A stretch of DNA of 7,456 nucleotides, from assembly GCA_900313295.1 (NCBI GenBank), contig OMQS01000110.1, positions 1 through 7,456 on the forward strand, given 5' to 3'. The translations under genes were made by a program, and so were the position numbers. The stretch is from an uncultured Eubacteriales bacterium. GTDB lineage: Bacteria > Bacillota > Clostridia > Oscillospirales > Oscillospiraceae. This document shows positions 1-5,555 of this stretch, one piece after another. Each line of letters begins with the position of its first letter. The first letter of the stretch is position 1. The notes beneath the pieces are model-generated. The model was given only the letters and a program-made list of their open reading frames with translations, was not told where the DNA came from and ran no database searches.

Positions 1-261
1 GACTACTGCGCCGACGCTGCCAAGGCTTTGGAGGCACAAGGCTTCCGGGTGGAGGTGGACTACCGCAACGAGAAGATCGGCAAGAAGATCCGCGATGCAC
101 AGGTGGAAAAGGTGCCCTACATGGTAGTGGTGGGCGACCGCGACATGGAAAACGGCACCGTGTCGCCCCGCCATCGCGCCGACGGCGACCTGGGCGCCAT
201 GTCCATGGACGAGTTTACCGCCCTGCTCCGCGATGTGGTGGACAGCAAGGCCAAGAAGTAA
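1..261 (+). CDS. thrS: Threonyl-tRNA synthetase, C-terminal end (partial)
   Basis: The gene enters from the left edge; frame 1 is open from base 1 to the TAA at 259-261, giving the last 86 residues. The product charges tRNA-Thr with threonine in the cytoplasm. The visible part is the end of the class II anticodon-binding domain. The stretch NEKIGKKIRDAQ, followed by KVPYMVVVGDRD and ENGTVSPRHR, is the typical ThrRS C-terminal signature (in homologues roughly NEKIGYKIREAQ, KIPYMLVVGD, ENGTVSVR). The catalytic core lies outside the window. The TTG codon at 28-30 is internal and not a start. The gene converges on uraA, with a hairpin terminator 3 nt after its stop codon. Related class II synthetases (ProRS, HisRS) share the fold but not this exact motif spacing. 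Confidence 0.93.
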   Translation, partial: DYCADAAKALEAQGFRVEVDYRNEKIGKKIRDAQVEKVPYMVVVGDRDMENGTVSPRHRADGDLGAMSMDEFTALLRDVVDSKAKK

Positions 262-263
262 CT

Positions 264-313
264 ATGCAAATAATAAAACCTCCGGCTTGAGCCGGAGGTT
301 TTATTATTTGCAT
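264..313. terminator. Bidirectional intrinsic terminator between thrS and uraA
   Basis: Bases 264-286 and 291-313 form a perfect 23-bp inverted repeat with a 4-base loop (TTGA, 287-290). The inner 8 pairs are GC-rich (CCTCCGGC with GCCGGAGG). The outer pairs are A/T-rich, so the hairpin is followed by a T-rich tail on either strand. It lies 3 nt after the thrS stop and 7 nt beyond the uraA stop, so it can end both convergent transcripts. Confidence 0.92.
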
Positions 314-319
314 GGGATA

Positions 320-1663
320 TTAGTAGCTGCCCAGGTCGGCAGATTTGTCGCCCTGGGGGTCAGTGCCGAACTCGTAGTCGTTGCCGGGGAGGATGGCGTT
401 GAGGATCACGCCGCACAGGGCTGCGATGGCCAGGCCCGTGAGGGTGATGTCCGCGCTGCCCACGGTGAAGGTGATGCCGCCGGTGGAGCTGAAGCCCAGG
501 CCGCTGACGAAGATCACGGCGGCGATGATGAGGTTGCGGGACTTGGTGAGATCCACCTTATTCTCCACTACGTTGCGCACGCCTACGGCGGAGATCATGC
601 CGTACAGCACGAAGCTGACGCCGCCCACGATGGCGGTGGGGATGGAGTTGACCAGAGCGTCAAACTTAGGGGAGAAGGAGAGGATGATGGCGTAGACGGC
701 GGCCAGACGGATGACCCGGGGGTCATAGACCTTGCTCAGAGCCAGAACACCGGTGTTCTCGCCGTAGGTGGTGTTGGCGGGGCCGCCGAACATGCCGGCG
801 ACTGCGGTGGCCAAACCGTCGCCCAGCAGGGTGCGGTGGAGGCCAGGGTCGGCGATGAAGTTCTTGCCGGTGGTGGAGGAGATGGCAGAGATGTCGCCGA
901 TGTGCTCCATCATGGCGGCGATGGCGATGGGCGCCATGACCAGAATGGAGGTGAGGTCAAACTTGGCGATGACGAACTGCTGCAGACCCACAAAGTCGGC
1001 CTTGCCTACCTCGGTGAAATCCACCTGACCGGCGATGAGGGCCACAATATAGCTGCCCACCACGCCCAGCAGGATGGGGATGATCTTCACCATGCCCTTG
1101 CCCCAGATGTTGGCCACGATGATGATGGCGATGGCCACCAGAGCCAGCCACCAGCAGGTGGAGGCGTTGGAGATGGCGGTGCCGGAGAGGTTCAGGCCGA
1201 TGAGGATGATGATGGGGCCGGTGACGATGGGGGGAAAGAAGCGCATGACCTTCTTGGCGCCCACCAGCTTGAACAGCAGAGCCAGCACCAGATAGAGGCC
1301 GCCGGCGATGACGATGCCGCCCAGGGCGTAGGGGAGCTTCTCCTCGCCGCTCATGGCGGAGAACTTGCCCACGTCCAGCTTGCTCACGGCCTCGAAGCCG
1401 CCCAGGAAGGCGAAGGAGGAGCCGAGGAAGGCGGGAACTTTCAGCTTGGTGCACACATGGAACAGCAGCGTGCCGAGGCCGGCGAGCAGGAGCGTCGTCT
1501 GGATGGACAGGGGCAGGCCGTAGCTCTGCACCAGAATGGGCACCAGCACCGTGGCGCCGAACATGGCGAACAGGTGCTGCAGACCCAGCAGGAGCATGCG
1601 GGGTAGACCCAGCGTGCGGGCGTCATAGACCGCTTCGTTGCCTAAGTTGTGTTTCTTGTTCAT
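320..1663 (-). CDS. uraA: Uracil permease, NCS2 family (UraA/PyrP)
   Basis: 447-residue polytopic inner-membrane protein of the nucleobase:cation symporter-2 family, about 14 membrane segments expected. It imports uracil for pyrimidine salvage. The family signature QHLFAMFGATVLVP is at residues 29-42. A GEN motif in TTYGENTGVLA (about 298-308) and the EHIGD stretch (253-257) correspond to the two substrate-binding segments of E. coli UraA. E253 and E302 match the E. coli binding glutamates as I recall them. The position of the E. coli histidine is Asp257 here. The start at 1663 is chosen because AGGAGG at 1674-1679 lies 10 nt upstream. An in-frame ATG at 1696 would add 11 residues but has no ribosome binding site and would contain this one. 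The gene has its own promoter and an attenuator-like leader. Uracil is more likely than xanthine as substrate, given the close similarity to UraA. Confidence 0.93.
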   Translation of the reverse strand: MNKKHNLGNEAVYDARTLGLPRMLLLGLQHLFAMFGATVLVPILVQSYGLPLSIQTTLLLAGLGTLLFHVCTKLKVPAFLGSSFAFLGGFEAVSKLDVGKFSAMSGEEKLPYALGGIVIAGGLYLVLALLFKLVGAKKVMRFFPPIVTGPIIILIGLNLSGTAISNASTCWWLALVAIAIIIVANIWGKGMVKIIPILLGVVGSYIVALIAGQVDFTEVGKADFVGLQQFVIAKFDLTSILVMAPIAIAAMMEHIGDISAISSTTGKNFIADPGLHRTLLGDGLATAVAGMFGGPANTTYGENTGVLALSKVYDPRVIRLAAVYAIILSFSPKFDALVNSIPTAIVGGVSFVLYGMISAVGVRNVVENKVDLTKSRNLIIAAVIFVSGLGFSSTGGITFTVGSADITLTGLAIAALCGVILNAILPGNDYEFGTDPQGDKSADLGSY

Positions 1664-1673
1664 TTTTTGAACT

Positions 1674-1679
1674 CCTCCT
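1674..1679 (-). promoter_or_regulatory. uraA ribosome binding site
   Basis: AGGAGG on the minus strand, 10 nt before the ATG at 1663. It lies 35 nt beyond the T-run of the leader terminator. It fixes the uraA start at the second in-frame ATG. Confidence 0.85.
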
Positions 1680-1714
1680 CTTTCTTTTATATTCATTTTT
1701 AATTAAAAACGGGC

Positions 1715-1745
1715 AAAAAAATTGACCGGTAAAAATACCGGTCAA
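1715..1745 (-). terminator. Intrinsic terminator in the uraA leader (probable attenuator)
   Basis: On the minus strand, a 10-bp perfect stem (TTGACCGGTA, 1745-1736, with TACCGGTCAA, 1731-1722) encloses a TTTT loop and is followed by seven Ts (1721-1715). This is a complete intrinsic terminator. It lies 52 nt before the uraA start and downstream of the only evident uraA promoter, so uraA expression requires read-through. The stop codon of the leader peptide (TGA, 1744-1742) lies inside its 5' arm, so a ribosome reaching the stop would block stem formation. bioY transcripts reading through would also meet it. Confidence 0.9.
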
Positions 1746-1816
1746 AAAGGGAAAACGGAAATAGAAACGGGGGCGCCGACAAGAGCCTTTTTCTTTTTTG
1801 CGGCGGAAAAAGTCAT
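1742..1816 (-). CDS. Leader peptide of uraA, 24 codons
   Basis: Short ORF of 24 codons plus TGA, with ATG at 1816-1814 preceded by AGGAGG at 1829-1824 (7-nt spacing), as good a ribosome binding site as that of any gene here. The peptide begins MTFSAAKKKK and ends VSISVFPF. The four lysines come from an A-rich stretch. The last nine codons are U-rich in the mRNA (1768-1744) and run straight into the terminator stem that contains the stop codon. No homologous peptide is recognised; its job is likely to position a ribosome, not to make a functional peptide. By analogy with the pyrBI leader peptide of E. coli, its translation could couple terminator formation to UTP-dependent RNA polymerase pausing. 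The placement is seen directly; the function is inferred. Confidence 0.7.
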   Translation of the reverse strand: MTFSAAKKKKALVGAPVSISVFPF

Positions 1817-1823
1817 GGGGCAG

Positions 1824-1829
1824 CCTCCT
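1824..1829 (-). promoter_or_regulatory. Ribosome binding site of the uraA leader peptide
   Basis: AGGAGG on the minus strand, 7 nt before the leader ATG at 1816. Predicted transcription starts only about 12 nt upstream, so a ribosome could load almost as soon as the RNA emerges, as coupling would require. Confidence 0.75.
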
Positions 1830-1848
1830 CTCAAATTTCATCCTGCCC

Positions 1849-1877
1849 ATTATACGGCGGGGAAAAATAAAAGGCAA
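1849..1877 (-). promoter_or_regulatory. uraA promoter
   Basis: Minus-strand -35 TTGCCT (1877-1872), 17-bp spacer, consensus -10 TATAAT (1854-1849). The start of transcription is expected near 1842-1841. This gives a leader of about 178 nt before uraA, containing the leader ORF and terminator. Confidence 0.8.
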
Positions 1878-1919
1878 TTAGGAGTAAGTCCAATTATAAA
1901 CCGGAAAAGTCAGCCTTTT
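1869..1919 (-). terminator. Possible weak terminator after bioY
   Basis: On the minus strand, the end of bioY (AAAAGGC, 1919-1913) can pair with GCCTTTT (1875-1869), which is followed by ATTTTT. A smaller hairpin lies inside (AATTGGA with TCCTAATT, one bulged base, 1895-1876). The loop is long and the stems are A/T-rich, so termination would be inefficient. Part of it overlaps the uraA -35 region. Confidence 0.35.
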
Positions 1920-2452
1920 TTGTCGAAAAGAACAGACAGGCGGGGAAACAGCACCGCCGCTACGGCGATCTTCAGAGCGTCCCCAGGGAGGAAGAGGAGC
2001 ATGCCGTCCCGCAGCAGGCGGCCGAGGCTCCAGCCCTTGCCTAAGTAGACGTTCAAAATCAGCGCCATATATGGCAGACCCACGGCGTAGAGCACCGCAA
2101 GACCCGTCGCGCAGGCCACAACGACCCGCAGGGGACGGCGGCTGTTTTTCGTCAGCAGGCTCATGACCAGCGCCGAGGGGATCAGACCCAGCAGGAAGCC
2201 GAAGGTGGGCTGGAGGACATAGGAAAAGCCGCCGCCCATGGTGAAAATGGGCAGGCCAACCAGACCCAGAAGCACATAGACGCCCTGGCTGGCGGCGCTC
2301 CACAGGGGCGGCAGGAGGCAGCCGGCCATGGCGGTGAAGAAAAACTGCAATGTGACGGAGGACACGCCCAGGGGGATTTTGATGAAGGCGCCCACGGCGG
2401 TGAGGGCGGAGAGGAGCGCCGTGCGGGCTAATAATTTCGTGTTTTGACGCAT
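1910..2452 (-). CDS. bioY: Biotin transporter substrate-binding component BioY
   Basis: 180-residue membrane protein, the S component of an energy-coupling-factor biotin transporter, with about six hydrophobic segments. Family motifs are clear: GLVGLPIF at 63-70, the glycine-rich GGGFSYVLQPTFGFLLG at 73-89, and FLPGDALK at 154-161 near the C-terminus. No EcfA/EcfT (BioM/BioN) genes are next to it, so it probably shares an ECF module encoded elsewhere or works alone. The start at 2452 is preferred: GAGG at 2465-2462 lies 9 nt upstream, while the in-frame ATG at 2467 has no ribosome binding site and would include it. The gene is divergent from birA, and its promoter and ribosome binding site are overlapped by a BirA-type operator. 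Repression by BirA with biotinyl-AMP when biotin is plentiful is therefore likely. Confidence 0.94.
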   Translation of the reverse strand: MRQNTKLLARTALLSALTAVGAFIKIPLGVSSVTLQFFFTAMAGCLLPPLWSAASQGVYVLLGLVGLPIFTMGGGFSYVLQPTFGFLLGLIPSALVMSLLTKNSRRPLRVVVACATGLAVLYAVGLPYMALILNVYLGKGWSLGRLLRDGMLLFLPGDALKIAVAAVLFPRLSVLFDKKG

Positions 2453-2454
2453 GA

Positions 2455-2489
2455 ATGTAAACCTCATTGCTGTTGATTTGAGTTTACAA
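2455..2489. promoter_or_regulatory. Probable BirA operator over the bioY promoter and ribosome binding site
   Basis: ATGTAAACC (2455-2463) and AGTTTACAA (2481-2489) form an inverted pair 17 bp apart, matching the half-sites known for BirA operators (TTGTAAACC and GGTTTACAA in E. coli). The right half covers part of the bioY -10. The left half covers the bioY Shine-Dalgarno bases. Position and partner gene both support a repressor site. Confidence 0.75.
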
Positions 2490-2514
2490 TACAGGAAAAC
2501 GGAAAACTTGTCAA
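2486..2514 (-). promoter_or_regulatory. bioY promoter
   Basis: Minus-strand -35 TTGACA (2514-2509, perfect), 17-bp spacer, -10 TATTGT (2491-2486). Transcription should start near 2479, within the BirA operator, giving a leader of under 30 nt. Confidence 0.8.
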
Positions 2515-2531
2515 TCCTTTCCTATAAATTT

Positions 2532-2540
2532 GGTTTACAA
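2532..2540 (+). promoter_or_regulatory. BirA-type half-site on the birA promoter
   Basis: GGTTTACAA is a perfect match to the right half of the BirA operator and contains the birA -35 element. The best left partner, TTGTCAATC at 2508-2516, is degenerate and 15 bp away. It may be a weak operator giving autoregulation, or a lone half-site. Confidence 0.5.
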
Positions 2541-2562
2541 TTATAAAATGCGGTGGTACACT
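2534..2562 (+). promoter_or_regulatory. birA promoter
   Basis: -35 TTTACA (2534-2539), 17-bp spacer, -10 TACACT (2557-2562). It is a moderate match, consistent with low expression. The -35 lies within the BirA half-site at 2532-2540. Confidence 0.55.
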
Positions 2563-2592
2563 ATGGTATCATTTGAAGCGGAGGGACGGAGT

Positions 2593-3579
2593 ATGAGCCA
2601 GCAGCGTGTGCGGGAGGCCTTGCAGGCGGCGGAGGGGTATCTCTCCGGAGAGGAGCTGAGCCGAGGCATCGGCATCACCCGCGCCGCCGTGTGGAAAGCG
2701 GTGGAGAACCTGCGGCGGCAGGGGTACGACATCGAGGCGCGCACGGGAAAGGGCTACCGTCTGCGGCAGAGTCCGGATCTGCTGCGGCGGGAAACGGTGG
2801 AGCCGTATCTGACGGCGCGGCGGGAAAACTGGCAGGTGCTGGAAACGGTGGACTCCACCAACTCCTTATGCCGGCGGCTGGCGCTGGAGGGAGCGCCGGA
2901 CGGCACGGCGGTGCTGGCGGACTGCCAGACGGCCGGACGGGGGCGACGGGGACGGAGCTTCCAGTCGGCGGCGGGAAAGGGACTGTTTTTTTCTGTCCTC
3001 TGGCGGCCGCACTGTCCGCCGGAGAAACTGCTGCCCTTGACGGCGCTCAGCGCCGTGGCGACCTGTCGGGCGATCAGGAGGGTGTGCGGCGCGGAGGCGC
3101 AGATCAAGTGGCCCAACGACCTGGTGCTGGGCGGAAAGAAGCTGGCGGGCATCCTCACGGAAATGGCGCTGGAGGGCGAAAGTGGGGAGGTATCCCACGT
3201 CGTGGTGGGCATTGGCATCAATGTGCACCAGAAAAAGGAAGATTTTCAGGGCGAAGTGGGGGAGATCGCCACATCGCTGGACAGGGAGCTGGGCGGCAGC
3301 GTATGCCGAGGACAGCTGGCGGCGGCGCTGCTGGAGGAGATGGATCTTCTGCGGCGGGAGGTGCTGCTTGCGCCGGACAAATGGCTGGAGGAGTATCGCT
3401 CGGCCTGCCTGAATGTCGGATGCGACGTGCAGCTACTCCGGGGCGAGGAGCGGCAGCGGGTGCACGCCGTGGCGGTGGACGAGCAGTTCGGGCTGGTGGT
3501 GCGGCATGAGGATGGACAAGTGGAAACCGTGCGCAGCGGCGAGGTGTCGGTGCGGGGACTATACGGATATGCGGAGTGA
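2593..3579 (+). CDS. birA: Bifunctional biotin protein ligase and biotin operon repressor BirA
   Basis: 328 residues, close to the usual length of BirA with a DNA-binding domain (about 320-325). It makes biotinyl-AMP from biotin and ATP, transfers biotin to carboxylase carrier proteins, and when loaded with biotinyl-AMP binds biotin operators. Residues about 1-60 are a winged helix (GIGITRAAVWKAVENLRRQG, 25-44), ending in TGKGYRL. The ligase domain follows: DSTN at 87-90, the biotinyl-AMP loop GRGRRGR at 115-121, KWPND at 172-176, GKKLAGIL at 181-188, GIGIN at 206-210, and a small C-terminal SH3-like domain. The start at 2593 has GGAGGG at 2580-2585 (7-nt spacing); earlier in-frame ATGs lie within the promoter. 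It is divergent from bioY with BirA-type half-sites between. It leads an operon with two chromate-transporter-family genes, the first starting 6 nt after its stop. Confidence 0.96.
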   Translation: MSQQRVREALQAAEGYLSGEELSRGIGITRAAVWKAVENLRRQGYDIEARTGKGYRLRQSPDLLRRETVEPYLTARRENWQVLETVDSTNSLCRRLALEGAPDGTAVLADCQTAGRGRRGRSFQSAAGKGLFFSVLWRPHCPPEKLLPLTALSAVATCRAIRRVCGAEAQIKWPNDLVLGGKKLAGILTEMALEGESGEVSHVVVGIGINVHQKKEDFQGEVGEIATSLDRELGGSVCRGQLAAALLEEMDLLRREVLLAPDKWLEEYRSACLNVGCDVQLLRGEERQRVHAVAVDEQFGLVVRHEDGQVETVRSGEVSVRGLYGYAE

Positions 3580-3585
3580 TGAAAC

Positions 3586-4134
3586 ATGATGAAAAAATTG
3601 GTTACCTTATTTTTGACCTTTGCCAAGGTGGGAGTCATGACCTTCGGCGGCGGGTACGCCATGCTGCCCATTTTGCAGCGGGAGGTAGTGGAGAAAAAGG
3701 GCTGGGTCACGGAGGAGGAGCTGGCGGACTATTTCGCCATCGGCCAGTGCACCCCGGGCGTCATCGCCGTGAACACGGCTACGTTCGTGGGGCAGAAGCT
3801 GGCGGGCGTGGCAGGGGGCATCGTGGCCACGCTGGGGATGGTGTTTCCGCCGCTCATCATCATCTCCACGCTGGCGGAGGTCATCATTCGCTATGCCCAT
3901 CTGGCATGGGTGCAGCACGCCTTTGCGGGCATACGGGTGTGCGTATGCGTGCTGATCTTTAACGCCGTGCTGAAGCTGGGGCGCAGCGCCATTCGGGATG
4001 CCTGGGGCTGGGTCATTTTTGCGGCGGTGCTGGCGGCATCGCTGCTGCTGGATCTGTCGCCGGTGCTGTATGTGTTGGCGGCGGGGGTGGCCGGAGCGGT
4101 CATCGGCGCGGTGCGCAGGAGGAATGCCAAATGA
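3586..4134 (+). CDS. Chromate transporter family protein, first short-chain ChrA subunit
   Basis: 182-residue hydrophobic protein with one CHR domain (about five or six membrane segments). It is half the length of full ChrA, as in the short-chain pairs such as B. subtilis YwrA/YwrB. Motifs: a glycine-rich FGGGYAMLP at 20-28 after the first hydrophobic segment, then a TPG motif at 56-58 and NTATFVG at 63-69. The family includes proton-coupled chromate efflux; many members in gut anaerobes probably move another oxyanion, so the substrate is open. Two adjacent ATGs (3586, 3589) are possible starts. The likely ribosome binding site, GGAG (3572-3575), lies within the end of birA, so translation is probably coupled to it. 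The 3' end overlaps the partner gene by 4 nt, implying co-translation and a heterodimer. The stretch CVCV (about residues 117-120) in a predicted membrane segment is a mild oddity. Confidence 0.85.
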   Translation: MMKKLVTLFLTFAKVGVMTFGGGYAMLPILQREVVEKKGWVTEEELADYFAIGQCTPGVIAVNTATFVGQKLAGVAGGIVATLGMVFPPLIIISTLAEVIIRYAHLAWVQHAFAGIRVCVCVLIFNAVLKLGRSAIRDAWGWVIFAAVLAASLLLDLSPVLYVLAAGVAGAVIGAVRRRNAK

Positions 4135-4694
4135 ATTTTCTGACATTATTTTTTGAATTTTTCAAAACGGGGCTTTTCGCCGTGGGCGGCGGTATGGCCA
4201 CTTTGCCCTTTTTATATGACATGGCCGGACGGCATCCGGAGTGGTTTACCGCCGCCGAGGTGGCCGACATGCTGGCGGTGTCGGAGTCTACGCCGGGGCC
4301 TATCGGTGTGAACATGGCCACCTTTGCCGGCTACAAAATGGGCGGCATCGTCGGGGCGCTGGTGGCGACGCTGGGGCTTATTACGCCGTCCGTCATCGTG
4401 ATACTGCTGGTAGCGCTGTTCCTAAAGAGCTTTCGCAACAGCCCCGTTGTGGAGAGCGTTTTCTACGGGCTGCGGCCGGCATCCTCGGCCATGATCGCTG
4501 CGGCGGGGCTTACGGTGGTGGGCACCACACTGGTGCATACCGGAGAGAGCGGCTGGGCGTTCTTTGACTGGAAGGCCATCCTGCTGGCGGCGGTGCTGCT
4601 GGTGCTGACCCGATGGGTGAAGCCCACGAAGAAGCTGCACCCCATTTTGTTCATTTTGGCCTCCGCCGTGGCGGGCGTGGTCTTCTCATTCTGA
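4131..4694 (+). CDS. Chromate transporter family protein, second short-chain ChrA subunit
   Basis: 187-residue single CHR-domain membrane protein, partner of the preceding gene. It starts at the ATGA overlap with that gene's stop and has AGGAGG at 4117-4122 (8-nt spacing). The two halves are clearly paralogous: this one has VGGGMATLP at 18-26, STPGP at 53-57 and NMATFAG at 61-67. It keeps the full TPGP motif, where the first subunit has TPGV. In short-chain ChrA systems the two subunits insert in opposite orientations and work as a heterodimer; this is family knowledge, not shown here. The C-terminus is hydrophobic to the end. A hairpin follows the stop codon, closing a likely birA-chr-chr transcript. 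Transport of an anion other than chromate cannot be excluded. Confidence 0.86.
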   Translation: MNFLTLFFEFFKTGLFAVGGGMATLPFLYDMAGRHPEWFTAAEVADMLAVSESTPGPIGVNMATFAGYKMGGIVGALVATLGLITPSVIVILLVALFLKSFRNSPVVESVFYGLRPASSAMIAAAGLTVVGTTLVHTGESGWAFFDWKAILLAAVLLVLTRWVKPTKKLHPILFILASAVAGVVFSF

Positions 4695-4698
4695 TCAT

Positions 4699-4740
4699 AA
4701 AAAAAGGAGAGCCTGTTTCGCTGAGGGAACAGACTCTCTT
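4699..4740 (-). terminator. Intrinsic terminator after the udk-DUF218 operon, shared with the chr operon
   Basis: Read on the minus strand, an 11-bp stem (arms 4738-4728 and 4717-4707, one U-G pair) with a 10-nt loop is followed one base later by seven Ts (4705-4699), a standard terminator for the leftward udk-DUF218 transcript. On the plus strand the same hairpin has a C/A mismatch and only three Ts (4739-4741), so it would end the birA-chr transcript less efficiently. Confidence 0.82.
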
Positions 4741-4793
4741 TGCTGATAACAATTTGTATTGGCGGGCAAAAAAATATACGGAAAGCAATCGGT

Positions 4794-5555
4794 TTAGCGG
4801 CCCAAGACCAGCGCCGCGCCTACGGCGATGACCTCTCTGGCCCAGTAGCAGGGGCCTAAGAAGCGGTAGGAGCGGCAGCCGAGGGATTGCGCCTGCAGGC
4901 CGTTTTGGCGGGCGTACAGGGCGGGGCGGTACTGGTGGAAATAGTCGGAGGCCACGGCGACGTCCGTGGGCAGGTCGTTTTGGCGGATGACCTCGGCGGC
5001 AAAGGAGATGTTCTGGGCGGTGTTTTCGGATTTGTCCTCCATGTAAATGCGCCGGGGGTCGATGCCGCGGCGGACAAGCTCGTCGCGGATGCACTGGGCT
5101 TCGGAGATGATCTCGTCGTCGGCCATGCCGCCGCAGGCCACGCACACGGCCTCGGGATGGGTGGTGAGGTAGTCATAGGCGCTGTCGATGCGGGCGGACA
5201 GCATGGGGCTGGGGCGCAGACCGCGCACCTCACAGCCCAGCACCAGCACCGTGCGGGGGGCGTCGCCCGTGGGACGGTTCAGCGACTGACGGATCATCAG
5301 ACCCAGAACGATGTCTATGCACACAAGGCCGGCGGCAAAAAACGCCAGCAGCGTGCGCCACAGGACACGCCGGCGCCCCGTGAGCAGGCGGCGCAGCTGC
5401 GCAGGACGCAGCAGCATCCATATAAAAATCAATAGAATGACCACCGGATAAAAAACGCCGATGTGGCGCACGCCCATGGTCAGCGGCAGCAGAAACAGCA
5501 CGGCGCAGGCGGCCAGCAGGGCGGCCAGCGTATAGCGGAGGATCTTATTCATCAT
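4794..5555 (-). CDS. DUF218 / YdcF-SanA family membrane protein
   Basis: 253 residues (252 if the second of two adjacent ATGs is used). Three hydrophobic segments, about residues 6-28, 32-49 and 66-88, precede a DUF218 domain from about 100 onward. Family motifs are visible: VLVLGCEVRGLRPSPMLSAR at 103-122, a GG dipeptide at 142-143, SENTAQN at 176-182 and VASDYFHQYRP at 201-211. Relatives include E. coli SanA, ElyC and YdcF, linked to envelope integrity or vancomycin sensitivity; the biochemical reaction is not settled. The domain would sit outside or inside depending on whether all three segments span the membrane; I cannot tell. The start overlaps the udk stop (ATGA), and no convincing Shine-Dalgarno sequence lies upstream, so translation is probably coupled to udk. 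The pairing with udk gives no clear functional hint. Confidence 0.83.
   Translation of the reverse strand: MMNKILRYTLAALLAACAVLFLLPLTMGVRHIGVFYPVVILLIFIWMLLRPAQLRRLLTGRRRVLWRTLLAFFAAGLVCIDIVLGLMIRQSLNRPTGDAPRTVLVLGCEVRGLRPSPMLSARIDSAYDYLTTHPEAVCVACGGMADDEIISEAQCIRDELVRRGIDPRRIYMEDKSENTAQNISFAAEVIRQNDLPTDVAVASDYFHQYRPALYARQNGLQAQSLGCRSYRFLGPCYWAREVIAVGAALVLGR

Noticed and set aside
233..1606. 457-codon open frame on the plus strand opposite uraA
   Set aside because: It is the antisense of a clear NCS2 permease; its composition (long Gly/Ala/Asp/His runs) is typical of a reverse-frame shadow in GC-rich DNA and it has no ribosome binding site.
1696..1709. 14-bp AT-only palindrome between the leader terminator and uraA
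   Set aside because: TTTTTAATTAAAAA is easily produced by chance in AT-rich spacer and has no T-run or partner; at most an AU-rich translation enhancer.
1815..1845. PyrR-binding loop in the uraA leader
   Set aside because: GAGAGG at 1832-1827 resembles part of the PyrR consensus, but the ARUCC part and the following YU are missing, and the potential stem arm at 1848-1843 would lie before the expected transcription start.
1623..1877. 84-codon minus-strand frame across the uraA leader read as an independent gene
   Set aside because: It starts inside the promoter, lacks a ribosome binding site, crosses a terminator and overlaps the uraA start. It is kept only as the possible -1 frame of the leader ORF.
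2691..3509. 272-codon plus-strand frame inside birA
   Set aside because: It is a shifted frame of birA with low-complexity Gly/Ala/Arg composition; birA has all family motifs.
4887..5435. 182-codon plus-strand frame opposite the DUF218 gene
   Set aside because: Antisense shadow with repeated Gly/Val/His composition and no ribosome binding site; the minus strand carries the recognisable family motifs.
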